Source of the DNA: Leptodontidium sp. MPI-SDFR-AT-0119
Lineage: Eukaryota; Ascomycota; Leotiomycetes; Helotiales; Leptodontidiaceae
Reading direction: 5' to 3'
DNA: 64,000 bases
NCBI GenBank assembly: GCA_020726505.1
Contig: JAHLEZ010000050.1
Coordinates: 62,001 to 126,000 of the forward strand
Part shown: positions 22,487 to 34,315 of the stretch, piece by piece
How positions within the stretch are numbered: the stretch's first letter is position 1
How the letters are laid out: each line of letters opens with the position of its first letter
Made by a program: the position numbers and the translations under genes
Notes under the pieces: generated by a model
What the model was told of the DNA's origin: nothing
Seen by the model: only the letters and a program-made list of their open reading frames with translations
Databases searched by the model: none

Positions 22487-23288
22487 TTAGGGTTAGGGGC
22501 TAACATTGATACTACTTTAGGCGAGTAACTACCGTACATCTTGAAGTAGCAGTTCCTGGTTTCAAAATGCAGCGGCACCACACGAACCTCCAGGCGCTTC
22601 CATCTCAATTTACCAGCTCCCTCCTCGAACTATCGGCAACGACCCAGACCCAGGTCCGAGAACAGAGCTACTCCAAGCTACATTCCGTGCTTGCAGAGTA
22701 ATCGAGTGACTGGAGGACAGTCCGACTCTCGACTAGAGCTAAACTCCGCGTCTACCCATCTCCCGCCCTGAAGAACCAAAGTGGCAGACTTAGAAGTCAA
22801 ACGCAGCTAAATGGCCACCCGGCCAGAGACCTTCCGCATAACCCACGTCTCATCCAATGGGGTCGGTGCGGTATTCAGTTCAAACGCATCATCCCCGGTA
22901 CCCTCCGCCGACAGAGGTTCTCCCGTCTACGGTGAGATCTTCCGTGATCAGTTAGTAGCCCTAGAAAGGCTACCCTACGCTGTCTCCCCGCGCGCGTCTC
23001 TAATTCAGACAAACAGGAAACTGCCTTGCTGATTATCGACTACTGTAACTCACAGCTTAGAGTTCTTCAACCACTACCTCCGTGTTTAAACTAGGTACAC
23101 AGAAAACCCGAAGACCCTAGCTCTGGCACTTTGGCATAACCAAACCAATGCCCACGAAAGAGAAGTTGGCGACAGTAACCTTACTGACGGAATTAGAGTA
23201 ACGCCATAATTCAGGACGATACACATACACTGGAAACAGAAGCATGCGAGTAGTTTAAAAACCTGAGGGTTAGGACATGCTTAGGTCC
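22487..23288. other. degenerate repeat, possible diverged copy of the 23.3-24.2 kb family
   Basis: Begins with TTAGGGTTAGGGG at 22487. A weakly similar stretch around 22820-23000 (a CCAATGGGGT block, read on the minus strand) resembles the pseudogene in the adjacent repeat. No intact gene. Confidence 0.35.
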
Positions 23289-24170
23289 TTAGGGTTAGGG
23301 GTTCATATTGCACTAATTATACGCCGAGTGCTAGCATACATATTGAAGGTAACCATGGCCGTCTATACCGGAGAGTCTGCTCTACCAATCCAAGTCAACA
23401 AGGCCCCCTCAGACCGCACCATGCCCACCACCGATATTTCCAAGAGAATTCCGCGTTCCGCTTCTGTCCAATACCGCTGCAGTGTTGACAATGCCTGCTC
23501 GTGGTCCGGTTACGCGCTCCTGTAGACAGTCCCAACCGTAATCCCGAAACGCATCCTCAAATCCATGAAGGGTACTTTGCAGCACCAAATCCGTGAGAAG
23601 TCCGTCACAACAGCCCATAAGTTGGTCTAAGAGGAGCAGTATGCCCCCCGTCGAATGCCAACAGAAGAGAGGTCTATTATACACCAAAGCAAAATCCATC
23701 ACCAAGGTCTAGAAACCCGACCTAATAACCCATCTCCTCACCCAATGGGGTTCCATCACAGCCCCTCCTACCACCTTAAGCAAGGCGCTATTCAGCCCTG
23801 TTCCCAGGAACGGGGAGTTCCACTTCATATACGGCGGTGTGTCTTCCGTGAGATTGATGTCGAGACGTCCCGGTTCTTCCTCTAAACCTATCCCCATGAA
23901 AGTTATCCCGTCTACCTCTCTATCCTAGGCTTTCTCGCTACCCGCGGTCCTCTCTGCTTCCTTAGAGCACTTCGTCGCCTCCTCTGCAAGACCTGCCGTA
24001 ATCTTCCCACGCCTGAGGGATTCGTAAGACCCGATACTCGAGGCATCCACCTCTTTCTCCGGACTTGAGCTTTTGCCGAGGTATATTGTAATCCTCCGCT
24101 GTCGGTTCTCGCTTCCGAGTTCATATAACATCCGAACCAAGACTGATTTGTGGCTCTTTGTCGACCTATT
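23289..24170 (-). repeat. telomere-bordered repeat, copy A, with antisense pseudogene
   Basis: Starts at TTAGGGTTAGGGG (23289-23301) and runs about 880 bp. A minus-strand frame starting MVRMLYELGS at 24140 continues to about 23409 with TAG stops near 23925 and 23709 but recognisable protein character between (NLTEDTPPYMKWN, DYGWDCLQERVTG). I do not know the family. Copy B at 33434-34315 is the same sequence with additional C-to-T and G-to-A changes. Confidence 0.7.
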
Positions 24171-24238
24171 ATAAAGGACGCCTGCCCATGGCTGTGCTTG
24201 GGCGCTGATGCCCGCGTTCAGTAATTTCCCCTTGCCCA

Positions 24239-24315
24239 GGCACCGGACGCTAACCGGTTTAGGTGCCTAGAAGACGTAGTTTCCACCTCCCATCCGCATC
24301 TGGCCGTCCGGTGCC
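24239..24315. repeat. inverted-repeat pair upstream of the OrsD-like gene
   Basis: GGCACCGGACG at 24239-24249 and its exact reverse complement at 24305-24315, in the presumed promoter of the gene at 24836. Could be a structured remnant or a small element; function unknown. Confidence 0.55.
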
Positions 24316-24835
24316 CATACCGCGTAATGGGCGCTCCGAATCGACGCTTTACCTCGTTTAGTTAGCTGCCCATAGTCCGTTGTTTTACCTATTTCAGAAG
24401 AGCGTGCTCTGCTACAATCTGATTGGCTCGAGACGCGTACCACGTTCGACGCGTTTCTCGTCTGCTAGGCGCGTCAACTCGCAGTTTCCTTCAATTATAG
24501 AGTAGTCCTTAGTATTAAAGATTGTGATTCGTTCTTATCTAACGTGATTATTCTTTTCCAATCACAGACCACTCTCCTAAATATGTCGTTTAAGTGGATC
24601 AACTACACCTCGAATTATGAGAATCCGAGGCCTGCTGCTGAGAGGACGAGTGCCTTAGTGGTAGCTGCAGCCAGTTGTAGCCCAAAGACGAGTACTTCAG
24701 CAGTATGTTATACCCTTAAAGTCATCCAACTAAAATCGATAGCAATTAACACGGCTCGGATATAAACAGCAAACTCCAGACGGCGTCCTGGGCGTGTTAC
24801 GAGTCCAATCAAGCCGAAGCATTCACCGAGCTTTC

Positions 24836-26641
24836 ATGTCACAGGAGCCAACATTAGACTATATCGCTGCTTGCAATCCTATTCTTCACCTACCTGAGTA
24901 CAAGATGTTATTCTGTAAACCTTGTCAGAACGCTATTCCAAGCCAGGAGCTGCGGCGGCACCTTCAAGTCCATCACAGCCAAAAGAAACCCATTCGAGAG
25001 CCAATTGTTCTCGAAATGCAAAGCTTACCAGTTGCCCAGACATTAAAAGAGCTCCCGCCACAACCAGATAATCAACCGCCGCTATCATTCTTGCCCCGCC
25101 CGGTTCCTGGCCATTACTGCCCCCGCTGTGTGTTTTATAAGGCAACAAACTTCAAGAATGTTCGGGCTCATTTAAACACGGAGCACAAGATTTTTAGCGA
25201 TCCAAGTATCACTGCTACAAGTACCGCATGCTTTTTACAGAGATGGATACAGTCCCCTCGAGGAAAGTGGTGGAAGGTAAAGGCAGACGCTGTGCCTATC
25301 AAATGTCATAGTATCGATGGAAATGGTAATTTTGACGTACTTGAATGTACTACCGAAGCAAATCCAACCGATGAAGAGCTGGCCATGATGAAGATGGAGG
25401 TCGAAGAGGAGCAGCGGCTCGTCGATGAGGAGGTAGGGTCTGCGGAGCAGACACTTGAGCTAGAGCATGACGAGAATACCGAGTGGCTACGCACAAGCGA
25501 ATGGCCGCGGTGGTTTCAAAACCGTCCACTACACATCATTGCTGCTGCGTCAGCAACACCCTCTATTCAGGATCTCCCACTCTCTCTAGGGTCATGGGCT
25601 GGGGAGGAGCTTGTTAGCCCAGCTGTTCAAGAGGCAGTTTTACGAAAGCTAGTCGGCGTCACAGACCACGTCTTACAGCGATGTGAAGAGACGTTGAGAT
25701 CTACGCCACGGTCCTTGAGGTGCTGGATAAAGAGTTCGACAACAGACGTTTTCCCTCGTCCGTTTGAAGAGCTACAGCGGGAGAGCAGCCGCCAGAAATA
25801 CCATCGAACCTGTAGACGCTTCGTATGCTACGTCTTTCGTGTGCATCTGGTCACACGTGCTTACGGCCTCTCTCTGTACGAGATCTTTGGACTACAACTA
25901 TCCAGGGACCAGATACGCATGATGGACTTCATGTACAATACTGCGGCAGAGCTTGATGCCCAAGATGCGACTGCATTTGCTATGTTGGCAGAAAACATGT
26001 TCCAACTGCTTGCGATGTTTTGGACGGACATTTCAAAGAACGGAAAGATGGAAGCTTGTGCTTTGGTTCATTTCACGGGAGTCCTGGGTATTCATTCGAC
26101 AGAGCTAGCTTATCGGACTGCATATGCCTTCACACCGCTCCTGTCCAGTCTGATCTGGATTGGACGACTCCTGCTTTTAGAATATGCTTTACCATTACAG
26201 CCGTATTCATACCTCAAACTTCCATGGCCAGCACGGGCTCAATATCCTGATCAGGTTTCAAGGCTTGTTGGTCAGATCCATCCAAAATACATGCGGAAAG
26301 GTTGCTTCTCCCCCTTAGGATACATGTGCGAAAGAATGCACCACGCTAGGACAATCGCAAATCGGGAGGGGCCTCGAACTAACATCTCTTGGTCTGCTGA
26401 CCTTCAGGTGTTGTCGATTGCAGACCAGGAGATCTCAATGCCAGGGCTCCGTCAGGCCGCTCATCTTGCTGTTGCTCGCACAGAACAGAGGGCACGAGAG
26501 CTAATGCTTGGGCTATGGCCCGACGTCGATTTGACAAAGATCAAGGACAGTCTCGTGACACATCGCCCTACTGGAATAAGGGTTGGCTGTCTTGGCGTCG
26601 GTTATGACATAACCCAGAGATTGGGGCCCGTGCACGCGTGA
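24836..26641 (+). CDS. OrsD-domain protein, 3' end truncated by a repeat (601 aa)
   Basis: Start chosen at the first in-frame ATG. It has two C2H2-like fingers near the N-terminus (LFCKPCQNAI...HLQVHH around residues 25-45; YCPRCVFYKA...HLNTEH around 98-120), an acidic Glu-rich stretch around 180-220, then the long helical OrsD-type body with CRRFVCYVFRVHL and LLSSLIWIGRLLLLEYALPL. This family (DUF3505/OrsD) is often fused to or next to RecQ-type helicases and is likely DNA-associated; its biochemical role is not established. At 26567 the coding sequence runs into the 121-bp repeat and stops after about 25 foreign residues, so the C-terminus is lost. Confidence 0.75.
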   Translation: MSQEPTLDYIAACNPILHLPEYKMLFCKPCQNAIPSQELRRHLQVHHSQKKPIREPIVLEMQSLPVAQTLKELPPQPDNQPPLSFLPRPVPGHYCPRCVFYKATNFKNVRAHLNTEHKIFSDPSITATSTACFLQRWIQSPRGKWWKVKADAVPIKCHSIDGNGNFDVLECTTEANPTDEELAMMKMEVEEEQRLVDEEVGSAEQTLELEHDENTEWLRTSEWPRWFQNRPLHIIAAASATPSIQDLPLSLGSWAGEELVSPAVQEAVLRKLVGVTDHVLQRCEETLRSTPRSLRCWIKSSTTDVFPRPFEELQRESSRQKYHRTCRRFVCYVFRVHLVTRAYGLSLYEIFGLQLSRDQIRMMDFMYNTAAELDAQDATAFAMLAENMFQLLAMFWTDISKNGKMEACALVHFTGVLGIHSTELAYRTAYAFTPLLSSLIWIGRLLLLEYALPLQPYSYLKLPWPARAQYPDQVSRLVGQIHPKYMRKGCFSPLGYMCERMHHARTIANREGPRTNISWSADLQVLSIADQEISMPGLRQAAHLAVARTEQRARELMLGLWPDVDLTKIKDSLVTHRPTGIRVGCLGVGYDITQRLGPVHA

Positions 26642-26687
26642 GGGACGCGTCAGAAACCGCGTGGGTTATGTAGTAGAAAACCGTTTG
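26567..26687 (+). repeat. 121-bp structured repeat, copy 2
   Basis: Matches 13969-14089. Inverted arms ACATAACCCA (26607-26616) and TGGGTTATGT (26662-26671) and the near-palindrome around 26601 predict a folded single strand. It truncates the OrsD-like gene. Confidence 0.8.
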
Positions 26688-26726
26688 GCCATCCATCTTA
26701 GAATACTACCCATGAATTGACTCGAT

Positions 26727-26993
26727 ATGGAGCCTGCCTCGGACCCCTTTCTTGCACGTCTCCACCTCTATGTCGACCCAGAGGAGCAGCTGCTGATTTG
26801 CGGTGAGTGCGGGTACGCTCTCGCCGTTGAGCGATCCCAGGCCACGTCTCACCTCCGCGACAAGCACCGTATTGATCAGGGAGACCGGAGAGGTCTGACA
26901 AAGCACCTGAATGCTCGATACCCTCAGAGATTTCGCAATCCTCTACATGAGGCGGGCTCCGATTTGACTCAAATCGGCGTCCAAATACGGTAA
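26727..26993 (+). pseudogene. OrsD-type N-terminal zinc-finger fragment (88 aa)
   Basis: Encodes one full C2H2-like finger, ICGECGYALAVERS...HLRDKH, then RRGLTKHLNARYP, and ends within a perfect inverted repeat at CCGATTTGACTCAAATCGG. Its homologue at 14126 has lost the finger core. It looks like the orphan beginning of an Or sD-type gene whose body is missing; the next gene starts at 27153. Confidence 0.6.
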
Positions 26994-27152
26994 GCGCGAA
27001 GGAACAGGGTTAGCGGGAGCACTCAAATCGGAACTCAAATCGGCAGGCGGTGAAGGGCCACAACTTTATAAGAACGTCAGGCTTTGGTATACCGCTAATA
27101 CACAGCATTAACCAAGCAGAGATCTCAGTGCCAAACATCTAACATACCAAAT

Positions 27153-30100
27153 ATGAGTAAGTTGAAGGGGTCTAGGGTAAGCTTGGAGTAAGTCAGCTGA
27201 CTTGGGTTGCTGAATAAGCGACCATTCAATGGGACAGCAAGCAGGACGGCGACGACCAAAACGACGATACATTTGAGTATAATGCAGAATATGGGGTCTT
27301 ATTCTGTACTTGGCATCACACGGGAGTTCGGGGACTAGATACTCATCTCCGTAAGCAGCATAGTCTTGGGAAAGAGAGACGGAAACCGCTGCTTGAGAAG
27401 TATGGACGTCTGCCACTACAGCATCCAAAGGACGTGGAACTGCCAGAACCCGGAGGACCACCATTCGCAGCACTGGGGAAACCATTGGATGGATTTCAAT
27501 GCGACGACTGTGACCAGCTTGCAGTATCAAAGGACTCGATCCAAAAACATTGCAAAACCCATGGATGGTTTTGGTCAAAGCAGGACCCGGTGCATTGGAA
27601 AATGGTGAAGGTGCAGACGTTCTTTGGGACTGGATTTCAACGATATTTTATTGTGACCAACCAGGAGGAGGCTTTCCCACAAGCAGAAGCAGCAGACGAC
27701 GACAACAACGAAGATGCCGCAGTTCGGGACCAGCTGCTACGCGAATTCAACGAAATAGATGAGCGGGACACAAAACGGTTTGAGATTGCAGATTCTAAGA
27801 CCGAAAAGAGCGACAATACCGGTTGGTGGAACTTTGTGCAATGGCGACCGCACTTTGGCAGTCGCAACATCAGACGTATTGCTCATGCAAGCAGGTTGCC
27901 GGACCGGAAAGACAAGCAGCTCCAGCGCGTGAGCGAAATCGTCGACATGATGATCAAACGTGCTGTGGATGGGCTGGGCAGCTTCCATGACGACACTCCG
28001 TATTGGCTGCGAACGGCGAACTCGACTGAGAAGGTTGAGAACCGACCCATGGTGCGGTTGCAGAATGAGGACAGCTTGGACCGGTATATTGCGTATCTTC
28101 GGCGTTTTGCTTGCTATTTGTTACGAGTGTACGTAGCGCAGAAAGAGAGGGAGAGCTGCGAAGGTAGTGAAAGTGAGAGCGGGGATGAAGGGTTAATAGA
28201 CGACGATGGAGAGGCTGTTGCGGACGAAGTTGAGGAGGGTGAAGAGGAGGATGAGACCCAGGAGGCTGTTGTAGACGAAGTTGAAGAGGATGAAGAGGGG
28301 GATGAGACCCAGGAGGCTGGTGACAGTGGAGAGCTTGATGTGATGAAAGACTGCTGTGAACTGACAAAATTCAGCCCAGAGCAGAAACAGCTATTGCAAG
28401 ACGTGCTCGAGTCATTAGAATCCGGAGAAGACGAGGACACCCAGGTCCAAAAGATGAGTGCGCTTATGATGTCTATGATTTTGCAGAGTCTGAAAGGCTA
28501 TGATCGATTTGACAGTCCCATGATTCATTTTGCGGCTGTCTTAGGCATTGTGGAAGACGAGAATCGCTTGAGGCGTGGTGACGAGTATTCATATATGCTC
28601 GCTGGATTCATGTACTACGTCCGGGTCTTGTTTGTTGAGTATACACTCCCAGCAGCCACGAGGGCAGAGCAAACTGCGGAAGACATCGACCGGTTTCTTG
28701 AGTTGCGGAAGAAATATCTCGTGGTTGGAAGCTATAGCCCATGCAGCTTCTTGATTAAGATGTTGGGGTATGGCAAGACAATGAGCATGCAAAAGATCAA
28801 CCAGCCCAGCATTACTTGGACTCGGTCTGAAACGAACCGTCCGGATGGTGATATCTTGGAATTTCATGGGAAGCCACTGCTGATCAAGCGGTTCAAGGAT
28901 GCCATCCATGATATGATCCGGGAGGCCGAAGACATCTTGTGGAAGGATCTTATGTGGGTGGCCCAGAAGAAGGACCGGTTTGAGATTGATTTAGACATGA
29001 TCCAAGATGATCTGTCATTGGCTACACGGGGTGCGTCATGGGTGACAAATGAAGCTAATGGAATGAAGGATAAGAGGCAGTGGATGATGGATCAGATGTT
29101 GAAGGCTCCAAAAGACCAGCAACTATGGGACCGAAAGAAGAACACATGGCGAATGACGAGAGTCCGCGAGTATCGGCAGGTGCAAAGACGACTAAAAGAA
29201 CTGTCGCTCGCTTTAGGGCATGAGGGCGGTGGTCCACCAGGTCGCGGAGAAGAGATCACGCCCATTCGGTTCCGCAATGGACTTCTCCAGGAGCGTAATA
29301 TCTATGTGATCGGCGGACGAATCGCGTATGTTACGCGGTATCACAAGTCTCAGGCACTCTTTGGTGAGGCTAAGGTTATCCCACGATTTCTCCCATGGCG
29401 GATAGGACAGATCTGGGCCATATATCTAGCTTACGTGCAGCCATTTTCAGAGACTCTCGACCAGAAAACGAACGGACTCCCCCGGAGTGATCATCTCTGG
29501 CATAATAAGCATAGTTCATGGACTCGCGAGCACTTGACTAAGGTCTTGACACAGGAAACCGCTATTCGGTTAGGGGTACGATTGACGACGCAGGATTACC
29601 GGAACGTGGCGATTAAAATGGGCCGTGAATATATTGGTGCCGAGTTTATGAGGGATCTACCCGTGACTGAGGATATGCCACATAAAGATACTGATGTGAT
29701 CGTAAGTGCTATTGATCTTGCGGCTGCTCATGGGAAGGATATTGCCGAGCGGTATGGGGTTCGTGGTAATATTATCCGGAACTTGAGTGACGAGAGCATT
29801 CGGATCTTTGGGGCCATTGGTTCACAGTGGCATCAACTGCTAGGATTGGATAGCAAGAAACCATCCCCATCAGCTAAGCATCATCGAGTTTTGTCTTATG
29901 GGACACCACCGGCCAGTCTTACGCCAAAGAGGTCTAGATCACCATTGGGAAGGCCACAGCCAGTGGTTTTTATGCCGCCGCTGACCAGTCCGTCCAGTCC
30001 GTTTCCGGCCGGGTTGCTAACCCCAATGAGTTCAAATGCGTCTGAGTATGAACCATCAGGCTCGAAGCCCATGGTGTTTCCCAGTCGGCCACGATTTGAA

Positions 30101-31609
30101 GCCGCAACAACTGGTGTTCTACCATTGGCCACCGTCCCCGTCTACTCTGGAGAAGAGATCCATGAAGGGCTAAAGAAGGTGCTGAGCCAAGAAGAGCCCG
30201 AGTTCCGTTCGGACGAACAGAGAGAGGCCGTCTTTGCAGCGCTAGACCAACAGACTCCATTGATCGTGGTATTACCCACTGGTGGCGGTAAGACGCTGAC
30301 ATTTACACTTCCAGCCATACTTCGGGACCCAGGTGTCAGCATCGTGGTGGCACCGTTCAATGCACTCGAGAAGGACTACGTACGGCGGCTGCGGCTTGCA
30401 CATATCGAGCACATCGTCTGGCACCATGGAGAGACGCGGTATGCCCCCGTCGTCGTAGTCAGCGCTGACCGGGCAGCAACAACCGGGTTCATTACATATG
30501 GATCAATGCTCCGAAAAAGAAAACTACTATGGCGTGTCGTGCTTGATGAATGTCATCTTGCATTTACAGCTAGTAATTACCGGCCCAAGCTACGGCAGCT
30601 CGGCCATCTTCAGGTGCTCCGGTGCCCCATGATCTTGCTGACGGCTACACTCCCACCGATTCGACTCGATGAGTTGCGAGAGGTGATGCACATATCCGAC
30701 TTTCGTCTGATTCGTATGAGCACGGTTCGGGCCAACATCCGGTACATGGTGCGGCGATGTCCCAACAAGAGTGCGTTGAAGCTGGTTACGGAAATGGCAC
30801 GATTACGGCGTCTCGGGCCCGGGGAGCGTGGAATTTTTTATTGCAGTAGCCGGGATGGGACTGAGGAGGTGGCCAAGGTGTTAGGATGTCCGCATTACCA
30901 TTCGATAGTTGATGAAAAGGATGCAGCTATAGAAAAGTAGTTGAAGGAAGCGGGTTTTATGGCTGCAACTGGGGCGCTTGGCACTGGTGGAGACTATCCC
31001 GGGATCATCTATATCGTGCACATTAGTGTCCCGTATGGCATGATTGACTTTGCACAAGAGACTGGGCGTGGTGGGCGAGCCGGGGAGGATGTTGATTCCA
31101 TTATTCTACTTGAAGATGCCGAATACCAGCGGTTAGCGAAACAAGACGCTGCGGAGTTGACGGTCGACGAGCTTGCCATGCAACGGTTTATTCAGACACG
31201 GGAATGTCGACGTTTTGCCATGAGTGGTTATCTCGACGAGGAAGGACAGACTTGTGAGGAGGTCGGCGGACGGCTTTGCGACTGCTGCGGAGGAGGGGTT
31301 TCGGATTGGACTGCAGGCCAGGTTCGAATAGCTACTGAGTTGCAGCGATTTGAGGGTAAAATGAACGAGGTTCAAAGGCATTGTGGGTTCTGCTGGGCGA
31401 CATATGGGTCGGCTGAAGCAGAGCATTCGCCAGCGACGTGCACGAGGACTGGTGGTTTGAATGTAGAACAGAGCGAATGGCTACGGCAAGGCATTCGGCT
31501 CGATCGAAGGTGCCGTGACTGTTGGAAGTGTGGGATCAGCCAGCAGATCTGTAAAGGGATCGAGAACAAGCAAGCATGCCAATGGAGTGGTGTTGCGGCG
31601 TGTCTATAG
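27153..31609 (+). pseudogene. OrsD-RecQ helicase fusion, complete except for one in-frame TAG (1463 codons)
   Basis: Proposed join 27153-27176 and 27242-31609; the small first exon and 65-nt intron are inferred. The N-terminal half is an OrsD-type region with two fingers (FCTWHHTG...HLRKQH; CDDCDQLAV...HCKTHG), an acidic repeat near 28220-28340 and the OrsD body. The C-terminal half is a superfamily-2 RecQ-type helicase: Walker A PTGGGKT (30278-30298), LDECH motif II, LLTATLPP motif III, ATGALGTGGDYPGI motif V, QETGRGGRAGE motif VI, and a Cys-rich tail (CDCCGG; CRDCWKC). This matches telomere-linked helicase-like genes. The single stop, TAG at 30938-30940, falls where relatives appear to have Trp. 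Otherwise no lesion is seen. Confidence 0.8.
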
Positions 31610-31960
31610 CTCAGCTGGTTTTGTCTTCCCCATAGCCAAGGAGCACTCGCTGAAGGGGGCTATCATAGCCAAAACATTGTGGAATATCGGAAATGGCTTG
31701 GTCTTCGGGCTCGACAGAAAGTCCAAGGCGCCGTTGTCAGCAACGGGATGTGGCTTTTATGGACGATGCTCCAGAGAGACGATAGGGCTAACTAACGTTA
31801 GTTATCGTCATAAACGTGGTTTATGGGTTTTTTTTGTATGGTGAAAATAAGGTTTGGTCCGTGCCCCAGAAACGTCGTTTATGAGTTAACCCCAACCCCA
31901 CCAAACCCACACACACAGAGCCCCAAATCATTCAAAACAGGTCGAAATAACCCAGGAACC
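31610..31960. other. intergenic with a 14-bp perfect palindrome
   Basis: AACTAACGTTAGTT near 31790 is its own reverse complement. The region probably holds the promoter of the next OrsD-type pseudogene. No gene seen. Confidence 0.5.
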
Positions 31961-33433
31961 ATGGCCCAACCGATCCCCCAAGCGTTAGCCCATTTGATTG
32001 GGTTAAATGTTGAGTTTTGTACATTGATTTGTTTGCAGTGCCAGTATGCGCAGAGGCCCACATATATTTGTCGGCATTTGGGTGACCGACATAAGGTCCC
32101 CATCGAATTGCGAAAGCAAGTAGAGGAGTATACCAAAGGATATCCGTTTCAATATAATTATACCAGTGTACAATTGCCCAGCGACGGTTCAGCCCCCCAG
32201 CCCATTATTCCCGTTTTGGATAGGTACAAATGTAAGGGTTGCCAATTCAAAACCCACGGGCGGGATACAGCCAGGCAGCATTATAACAAGGACCATAATC
32301 AGAAGAGGGCGGCAGATGAGGATATATTTGAATTGGTCAAATTGCAATGTTGGTTTGGGGCAAAGAGAGGGAGGTTTTGGATTGTTGATAAAGCCAAAGG
32401 CCAGGAGTAGGAGCGCCAGGCACGGCGAGCCAAGACCCGTGACGTGGGAGAAGAAACCGATCATTCAGACGATAGCAACGATGATGGGGAGAAGACCGGA
32501 AGCGATCAGGATGATATCGATGATTAGATTGTCCAGGATATCGAAAAATGGAAGGGCGAGGCCCAGGAGCGGCGATTGCGGACGTTGAAAGAGGTGCCCG
32601 TCGTTGAAATAGATTCGTGGTTGCGGTATATTAAGTGGAATGAGGTATTAAGCCAATCCAAGCACAATTTAGTCGAAACATTCCGTTATACCCGTATGCC
32701 CGACCCAGAGGAGCCGCAATTAGAGCGATTATTACGTGCGTGGAGTCGAATTTTGGAGCGTTGTTTGAATACGTTAGAAGCGACAGACCACAAAGACGTA
32801 TTAAAGTGGTGGGCATCCCCCAAAAATGAAGCCGCGGACCAGCGCCCATTTAAATTACCACAAAATGCCAAAAGCGTCGATAAGTATAGTGGGATTTTTG
32901 TATGTTTCATTTGTTACATAATACGTACGGCGCCATTAGAAAACCATACCGATGAAACAGGTATGTTGGATTGTTTTTAATGATTCGGATATAATTTCCA
33001 AAATATCATATAAAATTTGACCACGACCACAGAAACCGGAGTGAAATACACTAACGCACAATGGAAATGCATCTAAAGAATCCGGGGCGAATTAGATGAG
33101 GGTAACCCCGCAGATGATGAGACTGAAGATCGACCATTGACCAATACATTGATGTGTTTGTGTATGTTGACGGTAATATAGGACACCAGCCGAATTAGAT
33201 TGTACTATTCGCCCATGATGCATTATTTGGCCGTCCGAGGAATCGATGAACAAAGCCAGTCATTACGATCGGCGTTTTTTTACACGCCCATTTTGGCAGG
33301 CATGTTATGGATCAACCGGTTGATCATGTTAGAAGTGGCCATCCTATGCGAGCCATGGCCGGAATTGCACTTGGACAGCAAAGCCGACGTTGATTCCGTA
33401 CCGGACCGCATCCATCAGTTACGAGAGTTGGGG
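31961..33433 (+). pseudogene. third OrsD-type gene, decayed and truncated
   Basis: ATG at 31961. Two fingers are visible (LICLQCQYAQ...HLGDRH; YKCKGCQFKT...HYNKDH), then in-frame TAG at 32408 and 32525, and the OrsD body continues in the same frame to about 32960 (IDSWLRYIKWNEVL; FVCFICYIIRT). Further exons appear near 33050-33180 and 33195-33425 (MMHYLAVRGIDEQSQSLR; MLWINRLIMLEVAI). It is cut at 33434 by TTAGGG sequence and repeat copy B. The two stops fit Gln-to-stop changes. Confidence 0.7.
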
Positions 33434-34315
33434 TTAGGGTTAGGGGTTCATATTGCACTAATTATACGCCGAGTGCTAGTATACATATTGAAGGTAACCA
33501 TAGTCGTCTATACCGGTGAGTCTGCTCTACTAATCCAAGTCAACAAGGCCCCCTCAGACCGCACCATGCCCACCACCGATATTTCCAAGAGAATTCCGCG
33601 TTCCGCTTCTGTCTAATACCGCTATAGTATTGACAATGCCTACTCGTGGTCCGGTTACGCGCTCCTATAGATAGTCCCAACCGTAATCCCGAAACGCATC
33701 CTCAAATCTATGAAGGGTACTTTGCAGCACCAAATCCGTGAGAAGTCCGTCACAATAACCTATGAGTTAGTCTAAGAGGAGCAGTATGCCCCCCGTCGAA
33801 TGCCAATAGAAGAGAGGTCTATCATGTACTAAAGTAAAATTCATTACTAAGGTCTAGAAACCCGACCCAATAACCCATCTCCTCACCCAATGGGGTTCTA
33901 TCACAGCCCCTCCTACCACCTTAAGCAAGGCGATATTTAGCCCTGTTCCTAGGAACGGGGAGTTCCACTTCATATACGGCGGTGTGTCTTCCGTGAGATT
34001 AATGTCGAGACGTCCCAGTTCTTCCTCTAAACCTATCCCCATGAAAGTTATCCCGTCTACCTCTCCATCCTAGGCTTTCTCGCTACCCGCGGTCCTCTCT
34101 ACTTCTTTAGAGCACTTCGTCGCCTCCTCTGCAAGACCTGCCGTATTCTTCCCACGCCTAAGGGATTCGTAAGACCCGATACTTGAGGCAATCCACCTCT
34201 TTCTCCGGACTTGAGCTTTTGCTAAGGTATGTTGGGTTCCTCCGCTATCGGTTCTCGCTTCCGAGTTCATATAACATCCGAACCAAGACTGATTTGTGGC
34301 TCTTTATCGACCTGC
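33434..34315 (-). repeat. telomere-bordered repeat, copy B (RIP-mutated)
   Basis: Begins with two tandem TTAGGG units (33434-33446), as copy A does, and carries the same antisense pseudogene with extra mutations. Aligning by eye with copy A, nearly all differences are CA-to-TA or TG-to-TA, the RIP dinucleotide preference (for example CTGCAG in A against CTATAG in B near 33624). Confidence 0.75.

Noticed and set aside
27954..28440. Antisense Ser/Pro-rich ORFs
   Set aside because: Shadows of the acidic repeat in the OrsD-RecQ coding sequence.
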